DNA of 64,000 nucleotides, taken from Cerina litoralis (GTDB lineage: Bacteria > Bacteroidota > Bacteroidia > Flavobacteriales > Flavobacteriaceae). The translations under genes and the position numbers were made by a program. Numbering within the stretch: the stretch's first letter is position 1; the number at the start of each line of letters is the position of its first letter. Below the pieces are notes generated by a model that was given only the letters and a program-made list of their open reading frames with translations, did not search any database and was not told where the DNA came from. Location: assembly GCA_022008415.1 (NCBI GenBank), contig JAIRBC010000003.1, forward strand, positions 124,001 to 188,000. The letters are read 5' to 3'. Shown in pieces: positions 56,857-63,492 of the stretch.

Positions 56857-57030
56857 TTACTTTTCTTTTCTAACGCCTTTGAATTTGCCTCCAGTGGTTT
56901 TTACATCCATAAATCTTCCTGTTTCAGCATCTCTCTTTACGTAAAGTTTTGTTTTAGGGTTTAATACTTGGGAACGTTTTTTTACAGCTCCTTTTCTTGC
57001 ATTATCTCCTGTTGGTGGATTTTTAGCCAT
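56857..57030 (-). CDS. small conserved protein (57 aa) at the head of the CBASS operon
   Basis: Starts at the ATG at 57030 and reads MAKNPPTGDNARKGAVKKRS, then QVLNPKTKLYVKRDAETGRF, then MDVKTTGGKFKGVRKEK. I recall a widespread small protein with the same pattern (PPTG, GAV, RSQV-NP-T, KRD-TGRFMD, KGVR) in accessory regions of many bacteria. No function is known to me. It lies 50 bp upstream of the Cap15-like gene on the same strand, so it probably opens the CBASS operon, next to the shared divergent promoter region. Confidence 0.8.
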   Translation of the reverse strand: MAKNPPTGDNARKGAVKKRSQVLNPKTKLYVKRDAETGRFMDVKTTGGKFKGVRKEK

Positions 57031-57076
57031 TTCTTTTTTGTTTATATAGGATTAATATTTATCTGTTTATAAGTTT

Positions 57077-57212
57077 ATGCTCACAGTTTTTCATATTTTG
57101 CCATAACCAATTAATTTAGTGAGCAATCTATTATACTATCTTACAATTGTATATGCTCATGAACTTTGTTTTTTTGCCATTCACGTGGATATTTATTGAC
57201 AACAATGAGCAT
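57077..57212. promoter_or_regulatory. four TGAGCA(T/A) sites between CBASS and the sigma/protease operon
   Basis: On the minus strand TGAGCAT lies at 57083-57077 and 57159-57153; on the plus strand TGAGCAA is at 57120-57126 and TGAGCAT at 57206-57212. Four such 7-mers in 136 bp of AT-rich DNA is far above chance. The outer two, each pointing to its own gene, share a longer match: TGAGCATA, two free bases, CTTAT, one free base, AA. The sites may be operators for a repressor or the -35 part of a promoter read by the sigma-like factor at 57226. Confidence 0.6.
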
Positions 57213-57225
57213 ACTCTTATGAAAT

Positions 57226-57840
57226 ATGGCTTTAGCGAGTAAACAAGAAATTCTTGAGCACCTAGATTCAATTGATTTGAATGAACTTCTGGATAGAATG
57301 GAGGACTACGTGCGTACTCGTTTTTACAATAAATCAGAGAAAGAAAGAGAAGGCTTTGATTATCTTGATTTTTGTTATAATGTTCTGGTTAAAGCTTCTA
57401 CAGGAGTTAGAAATTGGGATAAGGAAAAGACTACTTTTGAAAATTTTATTTTTGGCTCTTTAAGAAGTGATTTATATAACTTTTTTAGAAAACAAGAAAA
57501 CAAAAAAAATGAAGGGAAAAATTCACAACCTACAAAGCAAGAAATATATTTAATCGAAATAAATGACTTTATTGAATTGGATGAAGTTGAAACTGAAGAC
57601 AAACCTCCAGATATAGATTATAAAGACATAGCTGAAGATGCTCTGAAATCTTTAATAGAACAAGGAGCTGATAAATTGGAAATAGAAGTATTTGAATGTT
57701 GGCTAGCTGGTTATTATAAGCCAAAAGAAATAGCCGAATTATGTGGCACTGATACTACAGAAGTAAATAATACTGTCAAAAGACTTTCTAGAAAAACTAT
57801 CAAGTTACAAAAAAAATGGATAAGCTTAAAAAAACAATAG
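57226..57840 (+). CDS. sigma-70-like factor (ECF-type layout)
   Basis: A 204-aa protein with the two parts of small sigma factors. Residues about 44-90 (FDYLDFCYNVLVKASTGV to NFFRK) are a region-2-like helical block that contacts RNA polymerase and the -10 element, and about 152-195 (FECWLAGYYKPKEIAELC) are a region-4-like helix-turn-helix for the -35 element. A charged linker of about 60 residues lies between. The next gene overlaps it by 25 bp. Likely role: directing polymerase to the shared intergenic promoters; a purely structural sigma-like protein cannot be ruled out. Confidence 0.8.
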   Translation: MALASKQEILEHLDSIDLNELLDRMEDYVRTRFYNKSEKEREGFDYLDFCYNVLVKASTGVRNWDKEKTTFENFIFGSLRSDLYNFFRKQENKKNEGKNSQPTKQEIYLIEINDFIELDEVETEDKPPDIDYKDIAEDALKSLIEQGADKLEIEVFECWLAGYYKPKEIAELCGTDTTEVNNTVKRLSRKTIKLQKKWISLKKQ

Positions 57841-58214
57841 ATAAGGGTTTTACCGAAAATTATCTTTTTGGGGATATTAATGATATTCGCAAAAGCTTAT
57901 CTGATTATGGAGTTGATTTAGATGATAATAGGCAGCGTCAAAACAAGCTGATTAAACAACTAAAGTTTAAACTTCGTTCATCTATAAACAAAGAAAAAAA
58001 TGAAAATCTTTTGCTTAAGGCAACAGAATCGTTTCAAGAAGCAATAAATAAGGGACTAGAAAAACCAATAGCTTATTTGAACAACCTCATTAATGAGAAC
58101 CAATTAGTAGTACAGTATAATAAATTGGATAAGTTAAGCTCCGATGAAATAAAAGAAATTATTAAAGACCAAAATTTGATTGAAATAATTGAGTTACTTG
58201 AAAACGAACAGTAA
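57816..58214 (+). CDS. unknown protein (132 aa) between sigma-like factor and protease
   Basis: A soluble, helix-rich, charged protein with no recognised domain. Residues 1-55 include a pattern of NDIRKSLSDYGVDLDD and a Lys/Arg-rich stretch, and the rest is helical (LLKATESFQEAINKGL, YNKLDKLSSDEIKEII). It overlaps the sigma gene by 25 bp and the protease gene by 26 bp, so all three are translated as one unit. By position it is the best candidate for a regulator that holds the sigma-like factor or for the substrate of the metalloprotease, but nothing in its own sequence proves either. Confidence 0.7.
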   Translation: MDKLKKTIDKGFTENYLFGDINDIRKSLSDYGVDLDDNRQRQNKLIKQLKFKLRSSINKEKNENLLLKATESFQEAINKGLEKPIAYLNNLINENQLVVQYNKLDKLSSDEIKEIIKDQNLIEIIELLENEQ

Positions 58215-58998
58215 AGGGAAAAATAAGGCCAAAGAGGTACTAAATGAAATTGGTTTTGATGAAATAACAGAACTTACAAATTCAGATTTAGTTAGTGGTT
58301 TCGGTATACTTTTTATTTGTGAACCTTTAAAAAATGCTGATGGGAAAATCATAAGGGGTAAAACGAAAACAATAATTAAAGTAAATTCGTCAATACCTTA
58401 TCCACAAAGAATTCGCTATGTAGTTGCACACGAATTAGGACATTATTTCTTACATGATAAATTGGAAATTCACTCGGACAATTCTAAAACACTAAATTGG
58501 TTCAAAGTAGAAGACCAAGCAAAAAGAGGATTACAAGAATTTGAAGCAAATGATTTTGCTTCAGAATTATTAATGCCAGAAAAAGTTTTTCGTCAATTTA
58601 TAGAGCATAAACCTTTTAGTTCTTCTTTGATAAAGGAAATATCTGATAGATTTCATACCAGCTTAACCTCTGTAGTTTATAGATTAATAACTTTAGATGT
58701 GTTTCCATTATTAGTTGTTTTCATATCCGATGGCATAGTTAGATATTGGAGAAAATCCCCAGATTTGAAAGGTTGGCTTAAGGATGTAACCAAGCTTTCC
58801 CCACCCGAAGATTCTGTTGCGAAAGAATATATTGACGCTGATTATGATTTTATCTATAAAGGTGATGAAAAAGCTCAAGAAATAGACCGTTCCACTTGGT
58901 TTAAATTGTACGAAAATCAAGAGGATTCTGATTTTATGGAGTATTGCATTCCAACCAAGCAGTACAAAACTATAATCAGTATAATTTGGGAAGCTTAA
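58189..58998 (+). CDS. ImmA/IrrE family metalloprotease
   Basis: A 269-aa protein read from a TTG start at 58189 (no ATG is usable; the start overlaps the preceding gene by 26 bp, so the two are coupled). The zinc motif HELGHYFLH (H81, E82, H85) and the third-ligand motif EFEANDFASELLMP (E118) are intact. The C-terminal part (about 170-269) is an added domain. Relatives cut repressors: ImmA cuts ImmR, IrrE cuts DdrO, and CapP cuts the CBASS repressor CapH. Here the partner would be a sigma-like factor or the unknown protein before it, which is a different arrangement from CapH/CapP. Confidence 0.88.
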   Translation: MSYLKTNSKGKNKAKEVLNEIGFDEITELTNSDLVSGFGILFICEPLKNADGKIIRGKTKTIIKVNSSIPYPQRIRYVVAHELGHYFLHDKLEIHSDNSKTLNWFKVEDQAKRGLQEFEANDFASELLMPEKVFRQFIEHKPFSSSLIKEISDRFHTSLTSVVYRLITLDVFPLLVVFISDGIVRYWRKSPDLKGWLKDVTKLSPPEDSVAKEYIDADYDFIYKGDEKAQEIDRSTWFKLYENQEDSDFMEYCIPTKQYKTIISIIWEA

Positions 58999-59383
58999 GT
59001 TTTTTGGTCTAAGAGAGTTTTGACTAAAACAGTAGGGTAGAAGAGCGTTAAGAATTTTAGGGAACTGGTTAAAATAGTTGTTGACTGCCATATTGGTTCT
59101 TTTGCCTTAAAGCAGTCTTAAGAGTTAACATTGAGTTACCATGGGCCCTAAAATTTAGCGACCGACCCGTATATTGTTTCCAAAATTATCTGTAAGCCTT
59201 GAAATCGCAGATTTACAAATGCCTACATCTCCTGCACATTTCCAATTTCATTATTTTCAACGTTTTTCCCGAAAGACAATGTATTCCTCAAAAACACGGG
59301 GAAATCTCCGTTAAAGTTTCTTCCGTTTTCATGTATTGGAAATCCGAATCCTAATTTGGGCTGGAATCAAAAAATAGAACATC
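58999..59383. other. intergenic region without a recognised gene
   Basis: 385 bp. A GGGG/CTCC-type hairpin around 59300 and a weak T-rich stretch are seen. I find no gene; the HTH gene at 59384 probably has its promoter here. Confidence 0.4.
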
Positions 59384-59677
59384 ATGGAAGAACAAACACA
59401 AGTAGTTGCCCTGTTGGAATCGATCAGGAAGCTGCTGTCGCACGACAAAAAAGTATTCAACGTAGACGACCTTTCCGAGTACACGGGACTCTCCAAGAGC
59501 AAGATCTACAAGCTTACCCATTTAAAGCTCATCCCTATGGGCAACAACCCCAACATCCGACAGAAGTTTTTCGAAAAGAAGGCCATTGATGCCTGGCTGT
59601 TGGGCAATCCCGATCTTTCGGACGAGACCCTGGAACAGCGTTTTAACCAAAAGCTTATCAAGAACAAAAAGAGATGA
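59384..59677 (+). CDS. helix-turn-helix (excisionase-like) DNA-binding protein
   Basis: A 97-aa protein with a MerR/excisionase-type winged helix in residues about 25-72: VFNVDDLSEYTGLSKSKIYK followed by LTHLKLIPMGNNPNIR. Such small proteins assist the island's recombinase in excision or regulate transfer genes. It lies on the plus strand, 386 bp after the protease gene, and before the BfmA/BtgA-like gene. A BfmA/BtgA-type element typically has such a protein near it. Single-domain, so a role in excision is more likely than global regulation. Confidence 0.8.
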   Translation: MEEQTQVVALLESIRKLLSHDKKVFNVDDLSEYTGLSKSKIYKLTHLKLIPMGNNPNIRQKFFEKKAIDAWLLGNPDLSDETLEQRFNQKLIKNKKR

Positions 59678-60105
59678 CCTCAAAGTGTAAGATTCCCCAT
59701 TCCACAAACTTCCCGCCAAGCGTTCCCCTTTCCCCGGCAGGTTATAAAATTTCGAATGAAGCGGAGTGCATAACCAGGCCCGCCCACGCCACATCCTCCC
59801 TGGCCTTTTTATAACTCCTTTTTTCATTGGAAATTTTAAGGAATGGATCCATCGAAAGGGGAATGCGAGGGCGCTATGGGAAGTAAGCTGGAAATGGACC
59901 GGACAAGCTTTTTCTTTTCACAAGCATAAAGGAAACCGTCCGACAAGGAAATATCAGCACCCCATCCGAATTAAAAAAGGGGGACGCTCGGGATATGATA
60001 AGTAAGATGGTTTTGCTTTTTAGGCCGTTTTAATAATCCAGGCAAACAATAAAAGTAGACGGTTTCCATGGAGCTTTTGCGGAATGGAAAAGGAATAGCA
60101 AGAGG
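59678..60105. other. non-coding GC-rich stretch, candidate oriT region
   Basis: No gene is supported, although long frames exist on both strands. An inverted repeat (GGTTAT at 59740-59745, ATAACC at 59770-59775) and a CCAGG/CCTGG pair around 59776-59812 lie between the HTH and the mobilization-like gene, where an origin of transfer would be expected. Base composition is richer in G+C than the CBASS cargo. It may also hold a small RNA that ends at the hairpin 60106-60134. Confidence 0.35.
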
Positions 60106-60134
60106 GTAACGGGCAGAGCCCCGTTACGTTTTTT
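60106..60134 (+). terminator. strong terminator upstream of the BfmA-like gene
   Basis: GTAACGGG (60106-60113) and CCCGTTAC (60120-60127) form a perfect 8-bp stem with a 6-base loop, then six T. It lies over 400 bp after the HTH gene. Confidence 0.85.
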
Positions 60135-60242
60135 CAACCATTTGATTTTCAGATGGTTAAGCATTTGTTTAATTTTTTCCTTGTCGCAAATACGCCATAA
60201 AACCTTTGTAAGTCCCTGAAAACAACGAAAATATTTACTGTA

Positions 60243-60809
60243 ATGGACGCCAAAAAACCTAGAAAAAGCACATTTTCCGCCATCAGCATCAACCGGATAA
60301 CCGCATCGAGATTTCGGGTATATTCGAAGAAGACCTCGAAGTCACATACAGATACTTTGGACCTTATGATGGACTTCTTCGAAGGGGCGAAAATCTCCCC
60401 AAAAAACAAGTACTTGATGGATTACATGCGGCTCAACCATTATATGGATAAAAGGATGGATTATATGGAGGTGCTTTTAAGGGCATGGGAGAAGAACGAT
60501 CCCATGTTCAAGATCCATGATCATTTTAAACAAATTCTGATTTTTGCGGAAAAAGAGGAGGAGCGGAAAAAGCGCGATGACGAATTTGCGGAAGCGATGT
60601 ATTCCAATATGAAGTCAAGTAGAAATGTGGTCCCAAAATACGATTATGATCTGCTCGTTCAAAAGGGCAGGGACGAAAGGGAGCGTATTTATAACCTCGT
60701 AAAGAAGATTAATCCCGTTAGGCCCAATTTTGGAAAGCCTTACTGTAGGATTGACATTGATGAAAATGAACTGGAGAGGCTGATGAAAGCCTATTACACC
60801 GGACCATAA
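60243..60809 (+). CDS. BfmA/BtgA-like mobilization protein
   Basis: A 188-aa basic protein. The N-terminal part (about 1-48) is Lys/Ser/Arg-rich with a ribbon-helix-helix-like pattern (AISINRITASRFRVYSKK), and the middle is helical with LMDYMRLNHYMDKRMDYMEVLL. This is how I recall BfmA/BtgA-family mobilization proteins of Bacteroidota elements, which bind oriT and help a relaxase. No relaxase is seen in the island, so transfer would need another element. It follows the terminator at 60106 by 109 bp. Confidence 0.6.
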   Translation: MDAKKPRKSTFSAISINRITASRFRVYSKKTSKSHTDTLDLMMDFFEGAKISPKNKYLMDYMRLNHYMDKRMDYMEVLLRAWEKNDPMFKIHDHFKQILIFAEKEEERKKRDDEFAEAMYSNMKSSRNVVPKYDYDLLVQKGRDERERIYNLVKKINPVRPNFGKPYCRIDIDENELERLMKAYYTGP

Positions 60810-61103
60810 CCTGAGTTTTTCTTTAATGGCTTTTGTAATTGGCATTGTTTACCGACAATTATTATTTGGCTTTGAGAAGCAACCTATTTACGAATAGTTT
60901 CTTCTAAATTACACGATGGCATAATTTTGGTACAACATACAATCATAATTTTAATACGCTTCACCCTTACTTTGTGACAAGAAAATGGAAAAATTACCCT
61001 GACTTTATTACAAAATGGACTTGTTTTAAACTATTTTTAAAAGTTAGGCTTATATAAAATTTATCATAATTGCGTTAGTTATAATGGATTGTTCAAAGAA
61101 TCT

Positions 61104-61111
61104 TATCTTTG
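61104..61111 (+). promoter_or_regulatory. -7 promoter motif of the toxin-antitoxin operon (near-leaderless)
   Basis: TATCTTTG (61104-61111) is a full match to TAnnTTTG and lies 5 bp before the ATG at 61117. Transcription would begin at or next to the start codon, giving an mRNA with almost no leader. No good -33 element is seen. The gap 60810-61103 shows nothing else. Confidence 0.55.
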
Positions 61112-61116
61112 TATAA

Positions 61117-61404
61117 ATGAGTAGAAAGGATAACATAACAACTATTTTCCCAAAACATTTATTTTGGGACATGGATTATAATAAACTTGACCTTGAAAGG
61201 GATAAGGATATTATAATCCCTAGGGCTTTGTTTGCTTCTACCTTGGATACCTTTGAAAGCGATATTAAAATCCTTGAGGACATCTATTCAAAAAATGAAA
61301 TCCTGAATACGCTCAAAGCTACGAAAGAGCGCATCAGCAATACAGTGTGTGAATTGGTTGCGAAACGCTATCGTGCCAAGAAATTTGCCCGTTTTGCGTT
61401 ATGA
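61117..61404 (+). CDS. DUF6922-like antitoxin candidate
   Basis: A 95-aa protein with FPKHLFWDMDYNKLDLERD near the N-terminus (the FPKHLFWDMD pattern is that of DUF6922 proteins) and a helical second half rich in charge. Its stop overlaps the next gene's start by 4 bp (ATGA), as in toxin-antitoxin pairs. The following gene encodes an AbiEii-type nucleotidyltransferase, and DUF6922 proteins are known to sit upstream of such toxins. It is likely the antitoxin and autoregulator. Confidence 0.75.
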   Translation: MSRKDNITTIFPKHLFWDMDYNKLDLERDKDIIIPRALFASTLDTFESDIKILEDIYSKNEILNTLKATKERISNTVCELVAKRYRAKKFARFAL

Positions 61405-62168
61405 GTGCCGTAAGCGATGCGCTGAAAAATACAATTAAAGAACTACAACGGTTTCCTACTCTTGAGAACTTTGCGCTTGGCGGAGGAACAAATCTGGCCC
61501 TACGGTACAATCATCGCAAATCTGTTGATATCGATTTATTTTGTGCGGAAACTATAGGTATATCGGGTTTCGAAAATATAGCCAAACAGATTAAAGAGTA
61601 TTATGGTGACCGGATCAGTGGATTAGATTTCCCCTGTAAAATTGATAATCAGTATGTCTTTATGCGCTTTTTTGTCCGGCAAGAAGGTGAATTTATCAAG
61701 GTGGAGGTTTTACAGAATTTTCAGAGACTCGATGCCAATGAAATCTTTGGCGGCATAAAACTACTTACGGTTAAGGATGTCGGCCTGCTGAAATTGATAA
61801 CTTGTTCTAACAGAGCTTCACAGAAGGATATTTATGATATTGACCTGATTACGGACCTAATCCCTCTAGAGGAACTATACAGGTTGCTTAGAAAGAAAGA
61901 AGATGAATATTCAGAACCAGGCTTCAGAACCATTTTTGATTTGGATGACGAAAAAAGTCCAGTGCGATACCCCGAACTTTTGATAAAGTTTGACGAAATT
62001 AAAAAAACATCCGTTTCACGTCCATCCCATTCGCACGATAGGGTCGAAATAATGGAAGGAGGTAAAACATGGAAAGAAGCAAGATACAGTTGGTTAAAAA
62101 AAGTGAGAGGTTTGTTTCGGGATTTGGATGTTCCTTATCCTAAACCTAAAGGCCTTGATTTAAGTTAG
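61401..62168 (+). CDS. AbiEii/AbiGii-type nucleotidyltransferase toxin
   Basis: A 255-aa protein. The nucleotidyltransferase motif is FALGGGTNLALRYNHRK with the following SVDIDLF (Gly27-29, Asp43 and Asp45). A second conserved region is ASQKDIYDIDLITDL (Lys142, Asp143, Asp146). AbiEii-like toxins add nucleotides to tRNA acceptor ends or GTP-dependent targets and give phage abortive infection. The DUF6922-like gene upstream is the probable antitoxin. It is the last cargo gene before the right attachment site. Confidence 0.88.
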   Translation: MSAVSDALKNTIKELQRFPTLENFALGGGTNLALRYNHRKSVDIDLFCAETIGISGFENIAKQIKEYYGDRISGLDFPCKIDNQYVFMRFFVRQEGEFIKVEVLQNFQRLDANEIFGGIKLLTVKDVGLLKLITCSNRASQKDIYDIDLITDLIPLEELYRLLRKKEDEYSEPGFRTIFDLDDEKSPVRYPELLIKFDEIKKTSVSRPSHSHDRVEIMEGGKTWKEARYSWLKKVRGLFRDLDVPYPKPKGLDLS

Positions 62169-62338
62169 GTTATTTGCTTTTGGTTATATGTAGAAATATT
62201 TCGTAATTTTATCATGTAAACAACACAAAATAACTACGTTCTTAAGCCCATATTTAGATCAAGTGAACATCTAGGGATTTGATTTAGATAAGTGTATTTA
62301 AAATACTGAAAATCAATTATTTGCAATATATCGAGTGG

Positions 62339-62353
62339 TCCTGCCACCCCGAC
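62339..62353 (+). repeat. right attachment site (attR core)
   Basis: TCCTGCCACCCCGAC, identical to the tRNA-Pro(TGG) end at 52692-52706. The bases before it (CGAGTGG) are not tRNA-like, so this is the duplicated half and not a second tRNA. Confidence 0.85.
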
Positions 62354-62362
62354 CTGATTGTC

Positions 62363-62398
62363 AGAGGTTTATGAATTAATTTTCATAGGCCTCTTTTT
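62363..62398 (+). terminator. hairpin terminator, probably the displaced tRNA-Pro terminator
   Basis: AGAGGTTTATGAA and TTCATAGGCCTCT form a 13-bp stem with two G-T pairs, a 6-base loop and a T-run. It lies 10 bp after the right repeat. Confidence 0.75.
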
Positions 62399-62420
62399 AT
62401 TTGCACTCAATTTGCACTCA
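62399..62420 (+). repeat. two tandem copies of ATTTGCACTCA
   Basis: Perfect 11-bp units at 62399-62409 and 62410-62420, directly after the terminator. Possibly integrase arm sites of a past or present element. The gap 62169-62778 holds these repeats, the right attachment core and the terminator; no gene is seen in it. Confidence 0.6.
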
Positions 62421-62430
62421 AATTTTGGCT

Positions 62431-62470
62431 TTATATGGGCTTATATGGCTCTATATGGCTCTATATGGTT
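62431..62470 (+). repeat. four 10-bp units with TATATGG
   Basis: TTATATGGGC, TTATATGGCT, CTATATGGCT and CTATATGGTT in tandem, i.e. one helical turn per unit. Confidence 0.7.
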
Positions 62471-62778
62471 TTAACTTATTCTATCCCAAATATTATTTGG
62501 AATAATTATAAAATCAAATGTGCACTAAGAGTTTTAGTTTAGCACTTCGGGTAAGTTTGCATCAAAAATGTCATACTACTTAGATTTATTTGAATTTATT
62601 GCACTGATTAATTCCATATTATTGAATCTATCTGTTACGCAGGAGGTTGCGTTTTCGAGTCCTGGTGGGAACACAGAAAACGATTGCTAAGCCCTCTGTG
62701 GGGACTATACGTTTTTAAAGTAGACTAATGATTTCTTTCCATTCATAAATTATACTAATTATTAATTTTGACAATAGT

Positions 62779-63492
62779 TTATAAATTAGCAATTTTCATT
62801 AATTCTTCCCGATAATTACGGCCAACAGGTATCTTGATGTTACAAATCTTGATTTGATGTGATTCAATGATTTCCATATGCTTTATAGCAACAATATAAG
62901 ATTTATGTACACGTAAAAACTCCTTTGGACTTACAATTTCAAACACATCTTTCATGTTTTGCCTAGACAGTATTTTTTTGTCTTTAGTATGAAAGATGAG
63001 ATAATTACCATCTTTTTCAAGGTATAAAATATCGGCAACGTCAATTTTGTACAATTTCGGACCACTTTTTATGTAGATGATTTTTTCAGTTGCATTACGT
63101 TCTGTTAAAGTGTTTGATGAGGAATCATTAGAAGCAATCAAATTTCTAACTTTGGCAACAGCCTTCATAAAACGTTGAAATTCAATGGGTTTTAGTAAAT
63201 AATCAACTGTATCATAATCAAAGCTGTCAACCGCATATTCTGAATAGGCAGTTGTAAATATCACTTTCGGTTTTATTTTAAGAATATTTAAGAATTCCAT
63301 ACCGCTTATTTTTGGCATATTAATGTCCAAGAATAACAAATGGACGGATTGGGTTTGCAAAAATTCCAAGGCCTTTATTGGGTCTCTAAATGTGGCAACG
63401 ACTTCTACTAATTCGGTTTCATTGCAATAGCGATTTAATACATCAATGGCCTTTGGCTCGTCGTCTATAATTATGGTTTTAATAGCTGTCAT
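62779..63492 (-). CDS. LytTR-family response regulator
   Basis: A 237-aa two-domain regulator. The receiver domain (about 1-120) has the acidic pair in TIIIDDEPKAI, the phospho-acceptor Asp in LLFLDINMPKISGMEF and the conserved Lys in VDYLLKPIEFQRF. A LytTR DNA-binding domain (about 135-237) has EKDGNYLIFHTKDKKI, LRVHKSYIVAI and IPVGRNYREELM. It should be phosphorylated by the kinase whose gene overlaps it by 4 bp at 63489. Such pairs in Bacteroidota regulate cell-surface or stress genes. It lies just outside the island. Confidence 0.93.
   Translation of the reverse strand: MTAIKTIIIDDEPKAIDVLNRYCNETELVEVVATFRDPIKALEFLQTQSVHLLFLDINMPKISGMEFLNILKIKPKVIFTTAYSEYAVDSFDYDTVDYLLKPIEFQRFMKAVAKVRNLIASNDSSSNTLTERNATEKIIYIKSGPKLYKIDVADILYLEKDGNYLIFHTKDKKILSRQNMKDVFEIVSPKEFLRVHKSYIVAIKHMEIIESHQIKICNIKIPVGRNYREELMKIANL

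Larger units (their letters stand above)
52692..62353. mobile_element. genomic island integrated in tRNA-Pro(TGG), about 9.65 kb
   Basis: Bounded by a perfect 15-bp repeat (TCCTGCCACCCCGAC) at 52692-52706 and 62339-62353. A tyrosine recombinase is the first gene next to the tRNA. A terminator hairpin lies 10 bp after the right repeat (62363-62398), where the native tRNA terminator would be in an empty site. Cargo: short type II CBASS, a sigma/protease operon, an excisionase-like HTH, a BfmA/BtgA-like protein and an AbiEii toxin-antitoxin pair. The cargo between 54.2 and 59 kb is visibly more AT-rich than the flanking chromosome. No relaxase with recognised motifs and no conjugation genes, so it can only be mobilised in trans. 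Confidence 0.85.

Noticed and set aside
52692..62353. Self-transmissible integrative conjugative element
   Set aside because: No relaxase motif, coupling protein or conjugation genes; only a BfmA/BtgA-like accessory protein.
62399..62470. CRISPR array
   Set aside because: The repeats are 10-11 bp in tandem without spacers, and no cas gene is near.
62637..62690. Sequence resembling a tRNA T-arm (TTCGAGTCC)
   Set aside because: No acceptor, D or anticodon stem can be paired; only a short resemblance.
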